DNA from: an uncultured Flavobacteriales bacterium
GTDB lineage: Bacteria > Bacteroidota > Bacteroidia > Flavobacteriales_D > Crocinitomicaceae
DNA length: 64,000 nucleotides
Assembly (NCBI GenBank): GCA_913046365.1
Contig: CAJWRM010000004.1
Location: 27,467-91,466 of the forward strand
Direction: 5' to 3'
In this document: piece after piece, positions 1 to 8,577 of the stretch
How the letters are laid out: every line of letters begins with the position of its first letter
Position numbering within the stretch: the first letter of the stretch is position 1
Made by a program: the position numbers and the translations under genes
The notes under the pieces: generated by a model
Databases searched by the model: none
The model's input: only the letters and a program-made list of their open reading frames with translations
Told to the model about the DNA's origin: nothing

Positions 1-327
1 CTTCTTGAACCGGCTTATATTATTTATTAGAAAAAATGAAATAGGTAATACTAACATCCAAATGGCAGCAGAAGCTATGTTGGATAAACTGTACAGAAAT
101 TTTGACGAAAATATGGATAGAAATGATATGTAGAGTAAAAAAGCTAAAAGAATATTGAAGAGGTTAGTTGAAATATAATGTCTTATAAAGTAATAAATGG
201 TGGTGAGTAGTATTAGTGTACCAATGAGTTGCGTTGCAATTGAACCCTTAGGTATAATAACACCGACACTTGCAATGTAGATGAAGATAAATGGGAAAAA
301 TCGATATAGAAAATGCGTTGATTTCAC
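1..327 (-). CDS. Polytopic membrane protein, partial (probable O-antigen polymerase/ligase)
   Basis: This is the N-terminal 109 codons of a minus-strand reading frame that stays open to the window edge. It starts at a GTG (327-325), one base after the TAA stop (331-329) of the glycosyltransferase gene, so translational coupling is likely. The protein is very hydrophobic, with about three to four predicted membrane helices, beginning V-K-S-T-H-F-L-Y-R-F and including the stretch IFIYIASVGVIIP. Its place at the downstream end of a Wzx-type operon next to glycosyltransferases suggests a Wzy-type polymerase or an O-antigen ligase, but these families have little sequence conservation and no diagnostic loop is visible in the part present. 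Another multi-pass protein of the locus is possible. The reading frame and membrane nature are seen in the sequence; the function is inference. Confidence 0.6.
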   Translation of the reverse strand, partial: MKSTHFLYRFFPFIFIYIASVGVIIPKGSIATQLIGTLILLTTIYYFIRHYISTNLFNILLAFLLYISFLSIFSSKFLYSLSNIASAAIWMLVLPISFFLINNISRFKK

Positions 328-328
328 T

Positions 329-1579
329 TTATTGATTAATTATTTTTTCTAGTTTTTTAAATTGATTTTCTTTAGAAATTTCTGATGTTTTATTGTCCGC
401 TAATTTTATTTTCATTTCAGTTTCGTAGGTCTTTTTCATGTAGTTTACTATTTCGCTCTTTTTTTGAAGCATTTTTCCATTATATGGAGAAATTAATTCT
501 GCCAACTCCTGGTCAAAACCGATACTTAAAATAGGTCTTTGTGCTGAGATATACTCAAATATTTTTCCACTCAGGATTCCTTTTTGGCTAGGATCTGTCC
601 ATGCAAGGTGAAGGAGTAAAGAAGCACTTTTTTGTATTTTTTTTACTTCTACATTAGGCATTTTTTTTAGGAAAACACAATAGTTTTCAAGCTCATAATG
701 TTTTATTTTATTTAAAATTAAATTGTTTTCTGGGGTTCCAACAAATATTATTTTTATAGGACGTGCAGCATTTTTATGGGTTGATATAAATTCTTTTGTT
801 GATTTGAAAAATAAATCTAAATCATTGAATTTTTTTGAATAATACCCCGTGTAAACAATAGAAAATCCGTTATTTATTTCAGATAAATTTCTATACGAAT
901 CAAAATCGCATCCGTTGTAAAGTATATGAACGTTGCGCCTTAGTCTTTTTTGCATAATTGCTTGTTGACCTTTTGATACGGTTAGAATAAGATCAGACTC
1001 ATTTACAATTCTTTTTTCTATTTCAAAATGTAAATTTTTTAATAATTTTTTTATCGAGTTGTTCGATGCTGAAAATGACCACAAGTCTCTATACTCGGCA
1101 ATCCAATATATATTTTTGTGCTTGGATTTTAATTTTTGGCCAATCAAATGTGGGCTGGGGGGGGAGAACGTTGTATAAATATGTGATATTTCTTGTTTCG
1201 ATATTAATTCATTAGCACATTTTATTGCGTTTTTTTTCCATGATCTAAATCTCATATCAGGTAACCATATAGGAAGCTGCGGAATGATATAACCCATTGA
1301 TTTTACTATCACTTTTTTGAGTAGTTTGTTTTTAATCCTCTGTATCTTAAAGTACGGATCTTTCCATGGTATATCTATGATATTAAATCGATCAAGATCA
1401 AACTCATCTGATATATTTTGTCCTTCTTGAGTACATGTTATAACACTTACTCGCCAGCCATTTTGATGAAATAATTTAGCGTAATTATAGAGCCTTAAAC
1501 TTGCTACCGATAACCTTGGTGGAAATGTGACAGTTATAAATAGGATAGACTTTTTATCGGTCATTTCTTGATTTATCAT
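329..1579 (-). CDS. GT4-type glycosyltransferase of the polysaccharide operon
   Basis: A 416-residue GT-B fold glycosyltransferase expected to act on the cytoplasmic face of the membrane, adding a sugar to a lipid-linked repeat unit. The N-terminus shows the family pattern ILFITVTFPPRLSVASLR (about residues 11-28), a Rossmann strand followed by a proline-rich loop and a helix. A middle TTFSPPSPHLIG segment (around residue 138) and a C-terminal KIFEYISAQRPIL segment (donor-binding half, with the Glu typical of GT4) are visible. It follows the flippase gene with a one-base gap and is followed by the partial membrane protein after one base. It is a distant paralogue of the gene at 16847-18154. 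A run of eight C on the coding strand lies inside the FSPPSP codons. A second Met at residue 6 is an alternative start. Donor and acceptor sugars cannot be deduced. Confidence 0.85.
   Translation of the reverse strand: MINQEMTDKKSILFITVTFPPRLSVASLRLYNYAKLFHQNGWRVSVITCTQEGQNISDEFDLDRFNIIDIPWKDPYFKIQRIKNKLLKKVIVKSMGYIIPQLPIWLPDMRFRSWKKNAIKCANELISKQEISHIYTTFSPPSPHLIGQKLKSKHKNIYWIAEYRDLWSFSASNNSIKKLLKNLHFEIEKRIVNESDLILTVSKGQQAIMQKRLRRNVHILYNGCDFDSYRNLSEINNGFSIVYTGYYSKKFNDLDLFFKSTKEFISTHKNAARPIKIIFVGTPENNLILNKIKHYELENYCVFLKKMPNVEVKKIQKSASLLLHLAWTDPSQKGILSGKIFEYISAQRPILSIGFDQELAELISPYNGKMLQKKSEIVNYMKKTYETEMKIKLADNKTSEISKENQFKKLEKIINQ
1157..1164. repeat. G8/C8 homopolymer tract inside glycosyltransferase gene
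   Basis: Eight consecutive G on the plus strand (C8 in the coding strand) sit inside the glycosyltransferase gene at about codon 138. The window is AT-rich and I noticed no other G or C run this long. In the present state the reading frame is intact. Gain or loss of one base would truncate the protein, so this is a possible slipped-strand phase-variation site; that role is inference. Confidence 0.6.
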
Positions 1580-1580
1580 T

Positions 1581-3053
1581 TTACAGTTTTCTTCTTAAAA
1601 GCGCTCTTATTTTACTTGTAAATCCCATTTTTTTCATTTGCCAATATGAAAAAACAAATGAGAGCAATGTTATAATGATGCAAAATCCTATGTTCTTTAA
1701 AATTACAATTGAATAGAATGCAAATAAGAGTATGATTGCACCGATAAAAATTACGGTTTTTGATTCTTTGTTAAAATCAATTTTATACCAGTATCTACAT
1801 AAAAAATATGTTTGTAAACTATAATAAAAGTAACCAGTTGTAAATCCCATACCTAGACCATGAAGGCCATATTTGTTATAAAGTAGGACCGTGATAATTG
1901 TTGTTATAATAATAGAGGTCGTTTCGTGTAGAGCGAATCTTTTGTTGTCTCCTTTACTAAGAATAATAAAGGATTGTGTCCAACTTATAAGTTTGAAAAA
2001 CATTCCTATGACAGACCATGCAATCAATAACTCAGCACCCTTGAATTTTGAATTAAACAAAAGAACAATGATCCATTGATTGAATAATAAAAAGGCACTA
2101 ACTAACGGTATAATAAGCATCATTCCGAATATTAGTTGTTTGTTGAATAAATCCGTGTATAATTTTTTATCATGAATTTTCGTGCTTAAATCTGGCAAAT
2201 AATCCGTACTCATGATGGTGAAAATTATTCCCAAATAGGAGTTGACGATAATGAAACTTGAGTGATATAGGCCAACCTCTTCAATACCTCCAATATCCTC
2301 AACATAAATCCTGAGAAAAAAAACCTTTGATAACGTCAATACAGATGTAATACTTAATACTATACCCATTGCTAGCATAGGTCTAGAGGCGTTAAAAGTC
2401 TCTCTTGCCCCAATAGGCATCCAATCTATCTTAATTTTATTTGCGAAATAAGCACTTCGTAAATAGGCTGCGAGCGAACTTAAAATAATCGCCGGAACGA
2501 TAGCATTTATTCCCCATATGTAGTAAAGAGTAACCGATATAATTAAACCAATTATAGCTCCTGTAGCGTTAGAATTTGCTAAGCTCTTATGTTTTCGAAG
2601 ACCCCTTAATAAAATTGTATTTCCTTGTGTCAATTGATTAAGTATGATTGCAATAGAAAGCCACATGATTGCATATGTGAAATCAGGGTTATTGAATATT
2701 ATTTCGCTTAAAAAAGGAGACAACAATAGACAAATTGTACCACCCATTAGGCCTGTAAACCAAACAATTTTACGAACTATAGTTAATGTCTTGATTACAT
2801 TTTGACTTTCCTCATTATTATAATTTTCTGCAATCGTTTTAGTTGCAGAGGTATTTAATCCTAAATTTGAAAATGTTCCTATGAGATTGACAGCAGCAGT
2901 ATATAGAGAAAATATTCCATAACCTTGGGTTCCAAGAAAGTAAGCTACAAATTTGGTTTTGATGATTTTGGTAATTACGATTACAACCTGAGAGCTTCCG
3001 AATAAAACTGAAGTTCTTGCGATATCTTTATATGAAGTCTTCTTGTTTAACAT
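1581..3053 (-). CDS. Wzx-type polysaccharide flippase (MOP superfamily)
   Basis: A 490-residue integral membrane protein with about 12-14 hydrophobic helices over its full length, the size and profile of Wzx/RfbX flippases that move undecaprenyl-diphosphate-linked repeat units across the inner membrane. The N-terminus carries the family pattern of a short amphipathic lead, then FLGTQGYGIFSLYTAAVNL (about residues 39-57) and a GLNTSATKTIAE segment (about 64-75), as in MOP/MVF flippases. It lies between two glycosyltransferase genes, one base upstream of the next gene in transcription order. A second flippase of the same superfamily is at 18312-19793, which suggests two separately exported glycans. 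Substrate specificity cannot be read from the sequence. Confidence 0.88.
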   Translation of the reverse strand: MLNKKTSYKDIARTSVLFGSSQVVIVITKIIKTKFVAYFLGTQGYGIFSLYTAAVNLIGTFSNLGLNTSATKTIAENYNNEESQNVIKTLTIVRKIVWFTGLMGGTICLLLSPFLSEIIFNNPDFTYAIMWLSIAIILNQLTQGNTILLRGLRKHKSLANSNATGAIIGLIISVTLYYIWGINAIVPAIILSSLAAYLRSAYFANKIKIDWMPIGARETFNASRPMLAMGIVLSITSVLTLSKVFFLRIYVEDIGGIEEVGLYHSSFIIVNSYLGIIFTIMSTDYLPDLSTKIHDKKLYTDLFNKQLIFGMMLIIPLVSAFLLFNQWIIVLLFNSKFKGAELLIAWSVIGMFFKLISWTQSFIILSKGDNKRFALHETTSIIITTIITVLLYNKYGLHGLGMGFTTGYFYYSLQTYFLCRYWYKIDFNKESKTVIFIGAIILLFAFYSIVILKNIGFCIIITLLSFVFSYWQMKKMGFTSKIRALLRRKL

Positions 3054-3105
3054 CTTATAATTAATCCCTAGTATTGGTGGGAAGTATTTATTGAACAGGA
3101 CACGA

Positions 3106-4134
3106 CTATTTCCATAGTTGATTTTGGTATAATTTGAGTAGATTTCTTGACGTTACATTAATGTCATGATGTTCTTCTACGAACTTTCGGGATTGTAAGC
3201 TAATGAAATCTAAATCTTCCGGTTTATTAATTAAATCTTCTAGAACATCTTTAAAATTCTGTTTATTAATATTAATAATTGGTATTTTTTTATCGTAATC
3301 TATATATCTAAAATAAGATTCGTCGATAAAGGCAAGAGTAGGCCTACCAATGGCCATTGACTCTAATGCCGCTGCGCCATACCACCCAAATGATATTTGG
3401 TCTATATAGATGTGACAATTTTCAATTTCTTCAATTAGCTTAGCATGAGTTATATCTTCTACGATTTTAAAATTTATGGGGTATCCTTTTTTAATCAACG
3501 ATTCCATTGATTCTTGAATAAATGAAGTTCCCTTCCATTTTCTATTTGTGGTACCGTGAATTATTCTTATTTCTTCTATTATTTTTGGTTGCTTTTGGAA
3601 AGTAAGAGATTCTAAATTCAATGATAACGGGATTATGTTTTTTACATTTAATCCGTATTCTTTCGCAAAATCGACATGTGTGGGCAGACTGGCTATGAAT
3701 AAGTCAACATATTTTATTTCTCTTTTTATTCTTTTACTTACAATTCCGTCATGACTTTTTTCATTTTTGACGTAAAGATGATCTTTGGGTAATTTATATC
3801 TTGAGATTAACAGTTTATAATTTCTTATATCGTCTCCTAGATAATGCATAATAACTTTTTTTCCAAAAAATCTGTACAATGGAAGATCCCATTTTTTTTG
3901 TGTTAAAGTTCTTCCAAAGTAAAAATGAAAAGTTTGGAAATAAATAAATACATATAGCTTGACTACTGGGTAAATGAAATAGTAATAGACTAATTTACTG
4001 GGTAAACTATTTCTTTTTTTAAATTCGAAGTCCGTATCTCTTTGATATTGATCACCAATCGTATATGTTTTTGCGTTGATGTTAATATTCCTCAGCCCTT
4101 TAGCTAAAAGAGAAGCTTGTGAACCGTAATTCAC
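3106..4134 (-). CDS. Glycosyltransferase, GT-B fold; start uncertain
   Basis: At least 342 residues. The C-terminal half has the GT4-like sequence RIIHGTTNRKWKGTSFI followed by SFGWYGAAALESMAIGRPTL, with the Glu-containing donor-site segment, so a retaining glycosyltransferase of the operon is likely. The only standard start is a GTG at 4134-4132, which would begin inside the first Rossmann unit (N-Y-G-S-Q-A). The frame stays open 15 more codons upstream to a TGA, and those codons read like the missing first strand (KKQRVFHGIV). True translation may therefore start upstream at a non-standard codon (ATT or ATC), or the start could be affected by a sequence error. The spacing to the aminotransferase stop at 4195 is 60 bases. 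Function is family-level only. Confidence 0.75.
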   Translation of the reverse strand: MNYGSQASLLAKGLRNININAKTYTIGDQYQRDTDFEFKKRNSLPSKLVYYYFIYPVVKLYVFIYFQTFHFYFGRTLTQKKWDLPLYRFFGKKVIMHYLGDDIRNYKLLISRYKLPKDHLYVKNEKSHDGIVSKRIKREIKYVDLFIASLPTHVDFAKEYGLNVKNIIPLSLNLESLTFQKQPKIIEEIRIIHGTTNRKWKGTSFIQESMESLIKKGYPINFKIVEDITHAKLIEEIENCHIYIDQISFGWYGAAALESMAIGRPTLAFIDESYFRYIDYDKKIPIININKQNFKDVLEDLINKPEDLDFISLQSRKFVEEHHDINVTSRNLLKLYQNQLWK

Positions 4135-4194
4135 AATACCATGGAAAACACGTTGCTTTTTGATGTTTTTAATTTTTCAAATGCCTTTTAGTTT

Positions 4195-5298
4195 CTATGC
4201 TGTTTTAGCAAAAAACTTTTTTATTTCTAAACATACATTTTTAATATCTTCCTTACCTAAAATAGGAGACATAGGTAGGCTAAGAACTTCCTTATGGATT
4301 TTTTCCGTAATTGGAAACGATAGTTTTCTAAAATCCTTGTATGCTTCTTGCTTATGGGGTGGGATAGGGTAATGAATTAATGTTTGGATGCCTCTTTTTA
4401 GTAAAAAGGATTGTAGGTCATCCCTTTGTTTTGTTCGAATCACGTATAAATGGTATACATGATCATTGTTAAAAAGTGGCTTAATTATTGGCAAATCATT
4501 TAACTCATCGTTATAAATTGAGGCTAAGTATCTTCGGTGATTATTGTCCTCATCTAATTTCTTGAGCTTGATTTTTAAGAAAGCAGCTTGAATTTCATCC
4601 AATCTACTATTCATGCCTTGAAATTGGTTGAGATATTTTTTGTGACTACCATAATTCCCTAAGGCTCTTACTGTATTCGCTAAATCCGAATTATTTGTGG
4701 CTATAGCCCCTCCATCTCCTAATGCACCTAGGTTTTTTCCAGGATAAAAACTGAACCCCGCAGCATCTCCCAAATTTCCTGATTGTATACCTTCATGAAC
4801 ACATCCAATACTCTGTGCACAATCCTCAATAATCAGAATCCCTTTTTGCTGAAGATTTTTGTATAGCTCATTGTTCCAAGTAGCTAATCCATACAAATGG
4901 ACATGTAATATAGCTCTTGTTTTTTCTGTGATATTTTCGGCGATTAAATCTAGATTGAAAGTGTTTGGGTTTGGATCTATTAGTCTAGGCTTCAGTCCAT
5001 TTTCTGTGATTGCTAAAATACTCGCAATATATGTGTTTGCAGGTACTATGATTTCATCACCTTCTTTTAACAAACCAAGTTCTTTATATCCTCTAAAAAT
5101 CAATGTTAATGCATCCAATCCATTAGCAACACCAATTAAATATTTACAACCGATATACTTGGCTAAATCAGCTTCAAAAGAATTTACTTCGTCACCCAAT
5201 ACAAAGTACCCTTTTCGAATTATGCGCTGAGATGCTTGAAGAAATTGTTTTTCAAACCTAGAATTTATTTTATTTAAATCTAAAAATGGAATATGCAT
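4195..5298 (-). CDS. fdtB: DegT/DnrJ/EryC1 sugar aminotransferase, FdtB-like
   Basis: A 367-residue PLP-dependent nucleotide-sugar aminotransferase of fold type I. The start MHIPFLDLNKIN, the Asp159 in IIEDCAQSIG and the Schiff-base lysine Lys188 in SFYPGKNLGALGDGGAI are the expected landmarks of the family. Neighbouring ketoisomerase cupins and hexapeptide acyltransferases make it likely that it aminates C3 of a dTDP-3-keto-6-deoxyhexose, as FdtB or QdtB does in the Fuc3NAc/Qui3NAc pathway. A C4 aminotransferase is the main alternative; the family is broad and the position specificity rests on context. It lies 12 bases downstream of the acyltransferase gene. The dTDP-glucose genes rmlA and rmlB needed to supply the precursor are not in this window. 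Confidence 0.85.
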   Translation of the reverse strand: MHIPFLDLNKINSRFEKQFLQASQRIIRKGYFVLGDEVNSFEADLAKYIGCKYLIGVANGLDALTLIFRGYKELGLLKEGDEIIVPANTYIASILAITENGLKPRLIDPNPNTFNLDLIAENITEKTRAILHVHLYGLATWNNELYKNLQQKGILIIEDCAQSIGCVHEGIQSGNLGDAAGFSFYPGKNLGALGDGGAIATNNSDLANTVRALGNYGSHKKYLNQFQGMNSRLDEIQAAFLKIKLKKLDEDNNHRRYLASIYNDELNDLPIIKPLFNNDHVYHLYVIRTKQRDDLQSFLLKRGIQTLIHYPIPPHKQEAYKDFRKLSFPITEKIHKEVLSLPMSPILGKEDIKNVCLEIKKFFAKTA

Positions 5299-5310
5299 AA
5301 AAACGTTTTG

Positions 5311-6018
5311 TTACATTTTTTTATGAAATTTTGCTGGAGAGCCGTACCATATTTCATTATCCGGAATGTTGGACCTAACCTGCGAGCAGGCGCCAATTAT
5401 ACAATTTTGACCAATTTTAAAACCAGGCATCAGCGTGACATTAGCACCAATAAAAGTTCCATCTTGAATCCCTTCAACTTCTTTATGCTCACCCTTAAGA
5501 AGATTTGGCGTGTCTGTCAGTACGAATCCGTATTTAATTGTAACATTTGATCCAATCACAGCATTTGCGGAAATTGTGCAACGGCTTCCAAACGAGGTTT
5601 TGTCCCCAATAATAACATTGTCCCTTAGTTCACAATAAGCGGTGAATTTACATGATTCTCCAATTGTTACGTGATCTCTCAAAATACAATGAACGCCTAT
5701 TTTATTTGATTTTTTGATGGTTACGTTACTTCCAATTATTGTATGCGAACCAATTTTTGTAGAGTCGTTAAATATATTATTATCCTTAATCGAACAATAA
5801 GCATCAATGCGACAATTGGAGTTGATTATATTGTTAGATCCGATTGAAACATTGTTTTCGATGATGCTATTTTTTCGAATAATACTTCCTGATCTAATGT
5901 GGCAATAATTACCTATCTCTACACCCTCTTCAATGGTTACATTTGTATCAATAATACTGAACTTACCAATTCTGGAACTTTCATGTATGTAAGATTGGGT
6001 AAGTATTTTATTTTTCAT
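5311..6018 (-). CDS. Left-handed beta-helix (hexapeptide) acyltransferase
   Basis: About 235 residues made almost entirely of hexapeptide repeats ([LIV]-G-x4 type, for example NVTIEEGVEIGNYC, NNVSIGSNNIINSN and FGSRCTISANAVIGSN), the signature of LbH acyltransferases. These work as trimers and commonly N-acylate amino sugars on nucleotide carriers. The chosen start, ATG at 6018, overlaps the previous gene's stop by 11 bases (ATGAAAAATAA); an upstream in-frame ATG at 6045 would overlap by 38 bases and is less likely. It is the second of two adjacent LbH genes, so it may act on a second sugar or add a different acyl group. Catalysis would involve a His that I cannot assign with certainty. Confidence 0.85.
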   Translation of the reverse strand: MKNKILTQSYIHESSRIGKFSIIDTNVTIEEGVEIGNYCHIRSGSIIRKNSIIENNVSIGSNNIINSNCRIDAYCSIKDNNIFNDSTKIGSHTIIGSNVTIKKSNKIGVHCILRDHVTIGESCKFTAYCELRDNVIIGDKTSFGSRCTISANAVIGSNVTIKYGFVLTDTPNLLKGEHKEVEGIQDGTFIGANVTLMPGFKIGQNCIIGACSQVRSNIPDNEIWYGSPAKFHKKM

Positions 6019-6697
6019 GCTTTCTATTTTTTGCTGGTGAGCCAATGTAGAGTGTGTTTTTATTTTTCAGGTCCTTTGTAACTGTTGAATTTGCCGCTAC
6101 TTGAATGCCTTCTTCTATTATTAAATCGGGCAAGATGGTAGTATTAGCTCCTATAAATACATTGTTTTTAATTTCAGCACTAATTTGTTGGTTGCGCTGT
6201 TTTAAATCAAAGGGATTATTATCATTTACGGCACATACATGAGCACCTATAAAACACCCTTTTCCAATTCTCATATTACCGGCAATATTTGTTCTAGTCA
6301 TAATTTTGCTCTTGTCACCAACCTGAGCGTTAAAACTAATAACTACGTATGTTCCTATCACAACATTTTCTCCTATAACAACTTCCTCCCTTATTAAAGA
6401 ACCGTCTGCTAGATATGAATTTGAACCAATTTCAGCTCCATGATAGATGATTACTTTATCACAAATAATTGTACTTTCTCGTATAACAGTTGCTGCTTCA
6501 ATAGTTGATAATTTGGTTTGATTTTTACCAATTTTTGGTTTTTTTCCAATAATACACGAAGAACCAATTTGAACATTTGCTTCAATTTCCACCCCGGGAT
6601 AAATAATTGAGAATGGTCCAATATCACATGATGAATGTACTTTAGCTCCATCATAGATAATAATATTTTCACCGAAAGAGTGCTCTGTTTTATTCAT
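6008..6697 (-). CDS. Hexapeptide-repeat N-acyltransferase, FdtC-like
   Basis: A 229-residue LbH acyltransferase with continuous hexapeptide turns (VHSSCDIGPFSIIYPG at the N-terminus to KNNVFIGANTTILPDL near the C-terminus) and the NDNNPFD-type loop seen in acetyltransferases of the FdtC/WbbJ group. It most likely transfers an acetyl or other acyl group from acyl-CoA to the amino group made by the adjacent aminotransferase. It overlaps the upstream cupin gene by 8 bases (ATGAATAA) and the downstream LbH gene by 11, so the three are probably co-translated. The assignment to an FdtC role is by neighbourhood; the acyl donor is unknown. Confidence 0.82.
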   Translation of the reverse strand: MNKTEHSFGENIIIYDGAKVHSSCDIGPFSIIYPGVEIEANVQIGSSCIIGKKPKIGKNQTKLSTIEAATVIRESTIICDKVIIYHGAEIGSNSYLADGSLIREEVVIGENVVIGTYVVISFNAQVGDKSKIMTRTNIAGNMRIGKGCFIGAHVCAVNDNNPFDLKQRNQQISAEIKNNVFIGANTTILPDLIIEEGIQVAANSTVTKDLKNKNTLYIGSPAKNRKHEK

Positions 6698-7103
6698 TTT
6701 TCCTATACTTTATAAAGTTATCATAATCATGAATATAGTCTGAGTAATCATATTTATGTGATGCGATAACCATACAAATGGCTCCTGACGTAAAATTTCT
6801 TGTTTCTCTCCAAATTCCTTTTTTAATATGGAGCGCTAGGTAAGGACGGTCAAGCCTTACAGTTTTTTTGTTTTTACCGTCATCGAGTTGTATGTCAAAT
6901 GCTCCACTTACAGCAATAACGTATTGCTCTAATTCTTTATGAGCGTGTCCACCTCTATCAGAACCCCCTGGAACATCATAGATATAGTATACCCGCTTTA
7001 TATCGAAAGGCATGGATCCTGAATTTTCCACTACACTTAAATTCCCTGCGCGATTTTTAATTTTTTGCAGTTCTACAAGGTTACAATTGAAAATATTTTC
7101 CAT
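6690..7103 (-). CDS. FdtA/QdtA-like dTDP-sugar 3,4-ketoisomerase (cupin) 1
   Basis: A 137-residue cupin of the WxcM/FdtA family. It has the family's N-terminal DERG-like turn (KNRAGNLSVVEN), the YYIYDVPGG segment and the RGGHAHKELEQ motif with the two active-site histidines, followed by a beta-rich half. Members convert dTDP-4-keto-6-deoxyglucose to a 3-keto isomer before C3 transamination. It shares one base with the upstream paralogue (TAATG) and overlaps the next gene by 8 bases. Whether it makes the xylo product (FdtA) or the ribo product (QdtA) cannot be told by eye. Non-catalytic cupins of this family also exist. Confidence 0.85.
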   Translation of the reverse strand: MENIFNCNLVELQKIKNRAGNLSVVENSGSMPFDIKRVYYIYDVPGGSDRGGHAHKELEQYVIAVSGAFDIQLDDGKNKKTVRLDRPYLALHIKKGIWRETRNFTSGAICMVIASHKYDYSDYIHDYDNFIKYRKNE

Positions 7104-7504
7104 TATTTGAATGTTGAAAATTTTGAATAATCAAATAAATAATCTTCTGAGTCATAAAGATTCGAATTAATGATTAAAACAACGGCATTCGAGCTAAAAT
7201 TTCTAATTTGTCTCCACGTCATTTTAGGAATGAAGTAGCCTGTTGAAGGCCTATTGAGTAGTATTGAACTTTCGTACTCTCCATCGGAACTATAAACCTC
7301 AACACTTCCAGAAAGTGCAATTATGATTTCATTTTGGGTTTTAAATGCATGCCCACCTCTGGTTTGACCACTTGGTATGTCATAAATCCAATATGCACGT
7401 TTTATTTCAAAAGGGATATTTTCGTGATTCTCTATAAACGTCAAGTTTCCCCGTTCATCTACAATTTTCGGAAGATTAATTAAATAGGGCCTTAATATTT
7501 TCAT
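7103..7504 (-). CDS. FdtA/QdtA-like dTDP-sugar 3,4-ketoisomerase (cupin) 2
   Basis: A 133-residue paralogue of the preceding cupin, with the order DERGNLTFIE, RAYWIYDIPSG and RGGHAFKTQNE. Compared with copy 1, the second histidine region reads HAFKTQ instead of HAHKEL. The first catalytic-type His of RGGHA is therefore kept and the second is replaced by Phe. This could mean a different stereochemical outcome, a different substrate, or loss of catalysis with retention of a partner role. It is the first cupin in the operon, 27 bases after the epimerase gene, and its stop codon overlaps the start of copy 1 by one base. Confidence 0.8.
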   Translation of the reverse strand: MKILRPYLINLPKIVDERGNLTFIENHENIPFEIKRAYWIYDIPSGQTRGGHAFKTQNEIIIALSGSVEVYSSDGEYESSILLNRPSTGYFIPKMTWRQIRNFSSNAVVLIINSNLYDSEDYLFDYSKFSTFK

Positions 7505-7531
7505 TTATAAATTTACTTTTACTCTTCTTAT

Positions 7532-8509
7532 TTATACTTCTAGCGAAGATTTGTGCTCCCAGTACCATTTCATAGCCTCTTTTAGTCCATCCTTCAAGGA
7601 ATATTCCGGAGCATAATTCAATAATCGTTTTGCCTTATCAATAGAGGCTAAAGAATGAGGGATATCTCCTGTTCGATTTGGTCCGTGTATTGAATTAATA
7701 GCATTGATTGTGTCATCATAATTTCTCAAATTGGCTTTGATTTCATCAAAAAGCTCATTGAGTGTTGAACTTTCACCATAAGCTACATTGTATACCTGAT
7801 TAAGCGCCTCCTCATTTTTAGTAAATAGTGCTAATTTATTAATCTGAATAACATTATCAATGTAGGTAAAGTCTCTTGAAAAAGATCCGTCACCATTTAT
7901 AATAGGACCCTCATGATTCAGAAGTAGTGCTGTAAATTTTGGGATTACCGCGGCATAGGCTCCTTTTGGATCTTGTCTTCTTCCGAAAACATTAAAATAC
8001 CTTAGTCCTATACATTCCATTTCGTAGGTTTTGGAAAACACGTCAGCATAAAGTTCACTGACATATTTGGTAATTGCATAGGGCGACAATGGTTTGCCTA
8101 TAATATGTTCAACCTTCGGAAGGCTTTCTGAATCCCCATAGGTAGATGAACTCGCTGCATAAACGAACCTTTTGATTCCTTCATCTCTTGTCGCAACCAA
8201 CATATTTAATGACCCATTAATATTAATATCATTTGTGGTGACAGGATCTGCAATTGATCGAGGAACAGATCCGAGTGCGGCTAGATGAAGTACTAGGTCA
8301 GCACCTTTAACTGCTTCCCGGCAAGTTTCTATATCTCTGATATCACCTTCCACAAGGTTGAATAGCTCTGAATCTAAAAAAGGTTCGATATTTTCACGTT
8401 TTCCTGTAAGAAAATTATCTAAGCAAGTCACATGATGACCATTACTTATTAAATCCTCGCAAGTATTTGTTCCAATGAACCCTGCTCCTCCGGTAACAAC
8501 TATTTTCAT
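7532..8509 (-). CDS. UDP-N-acetylglucosamine/glucuronate 4-epimerase family (WbpP/Gne-like)
   Basis: A 325-residue extended SDR. The NAD-binding motif TGGAGFIG is at residues 6-13, the catalytic Tyr-Lys pair is in SPYAITKYVSELY, and the family-typical segment LHLAALGSVPRSIADP is present. That AALGSVPRS stretch is characteristic of WbpP/TviC/WbgU-type C4 epimerases acting on UDP-GlcNAc(A). RYFNVFGRRQDPKGAYAAVIP is also as expected. It is the first biosynthetic gene after the UpxY-type regulator, with 68 bases between them. It likely supplies UDP-GalNAc or a related uronate for the repeat unit; the exact substrate is inference. Confidence 0.88.
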   Translation of the reverse strand: MKIVVTGGAGFIGTNTCEDLISNGHHVTCLDNFLTGKRENIEPFLDSELFNLVEGDIRDIETCREAVKGADLVLHLAALGSVPRSIADPVTTNDININGSLNMLVATRDEGIKRFVYAASSSTYGDSESLPKVEHIIGKPLSPYAITKYVSELYADVFSKTYEMECIGLRYFNVFGRRQDPKGAYAAVIPKFTALLLNHEGPIINGDGSFSRDFTYIDNVIQINKLALFTKNEEALNQVYNVAYGESSTLNELFDEIKANLRNYDDTINAINSIHGPNRTGDIPHSLASIDKAKRLLNYAPEYSLKDGLKEAMKWYWEHKSSLEV

Positions 8510-8577
8510 TTTTATATGGCTTCGCCAATTGTGAGTCCCATGTCAAATCCTAGAGACCACATTTATATGATCAAAGA

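Noticed and set aside
8510..8577. Small GGC-GAA-GCC hairpin between the UpxY-type and epimerase genes as a regulatory element
   Set aside because: Only four pairs, no T-run and no repeat elsewhere; not distinguishable from chance.
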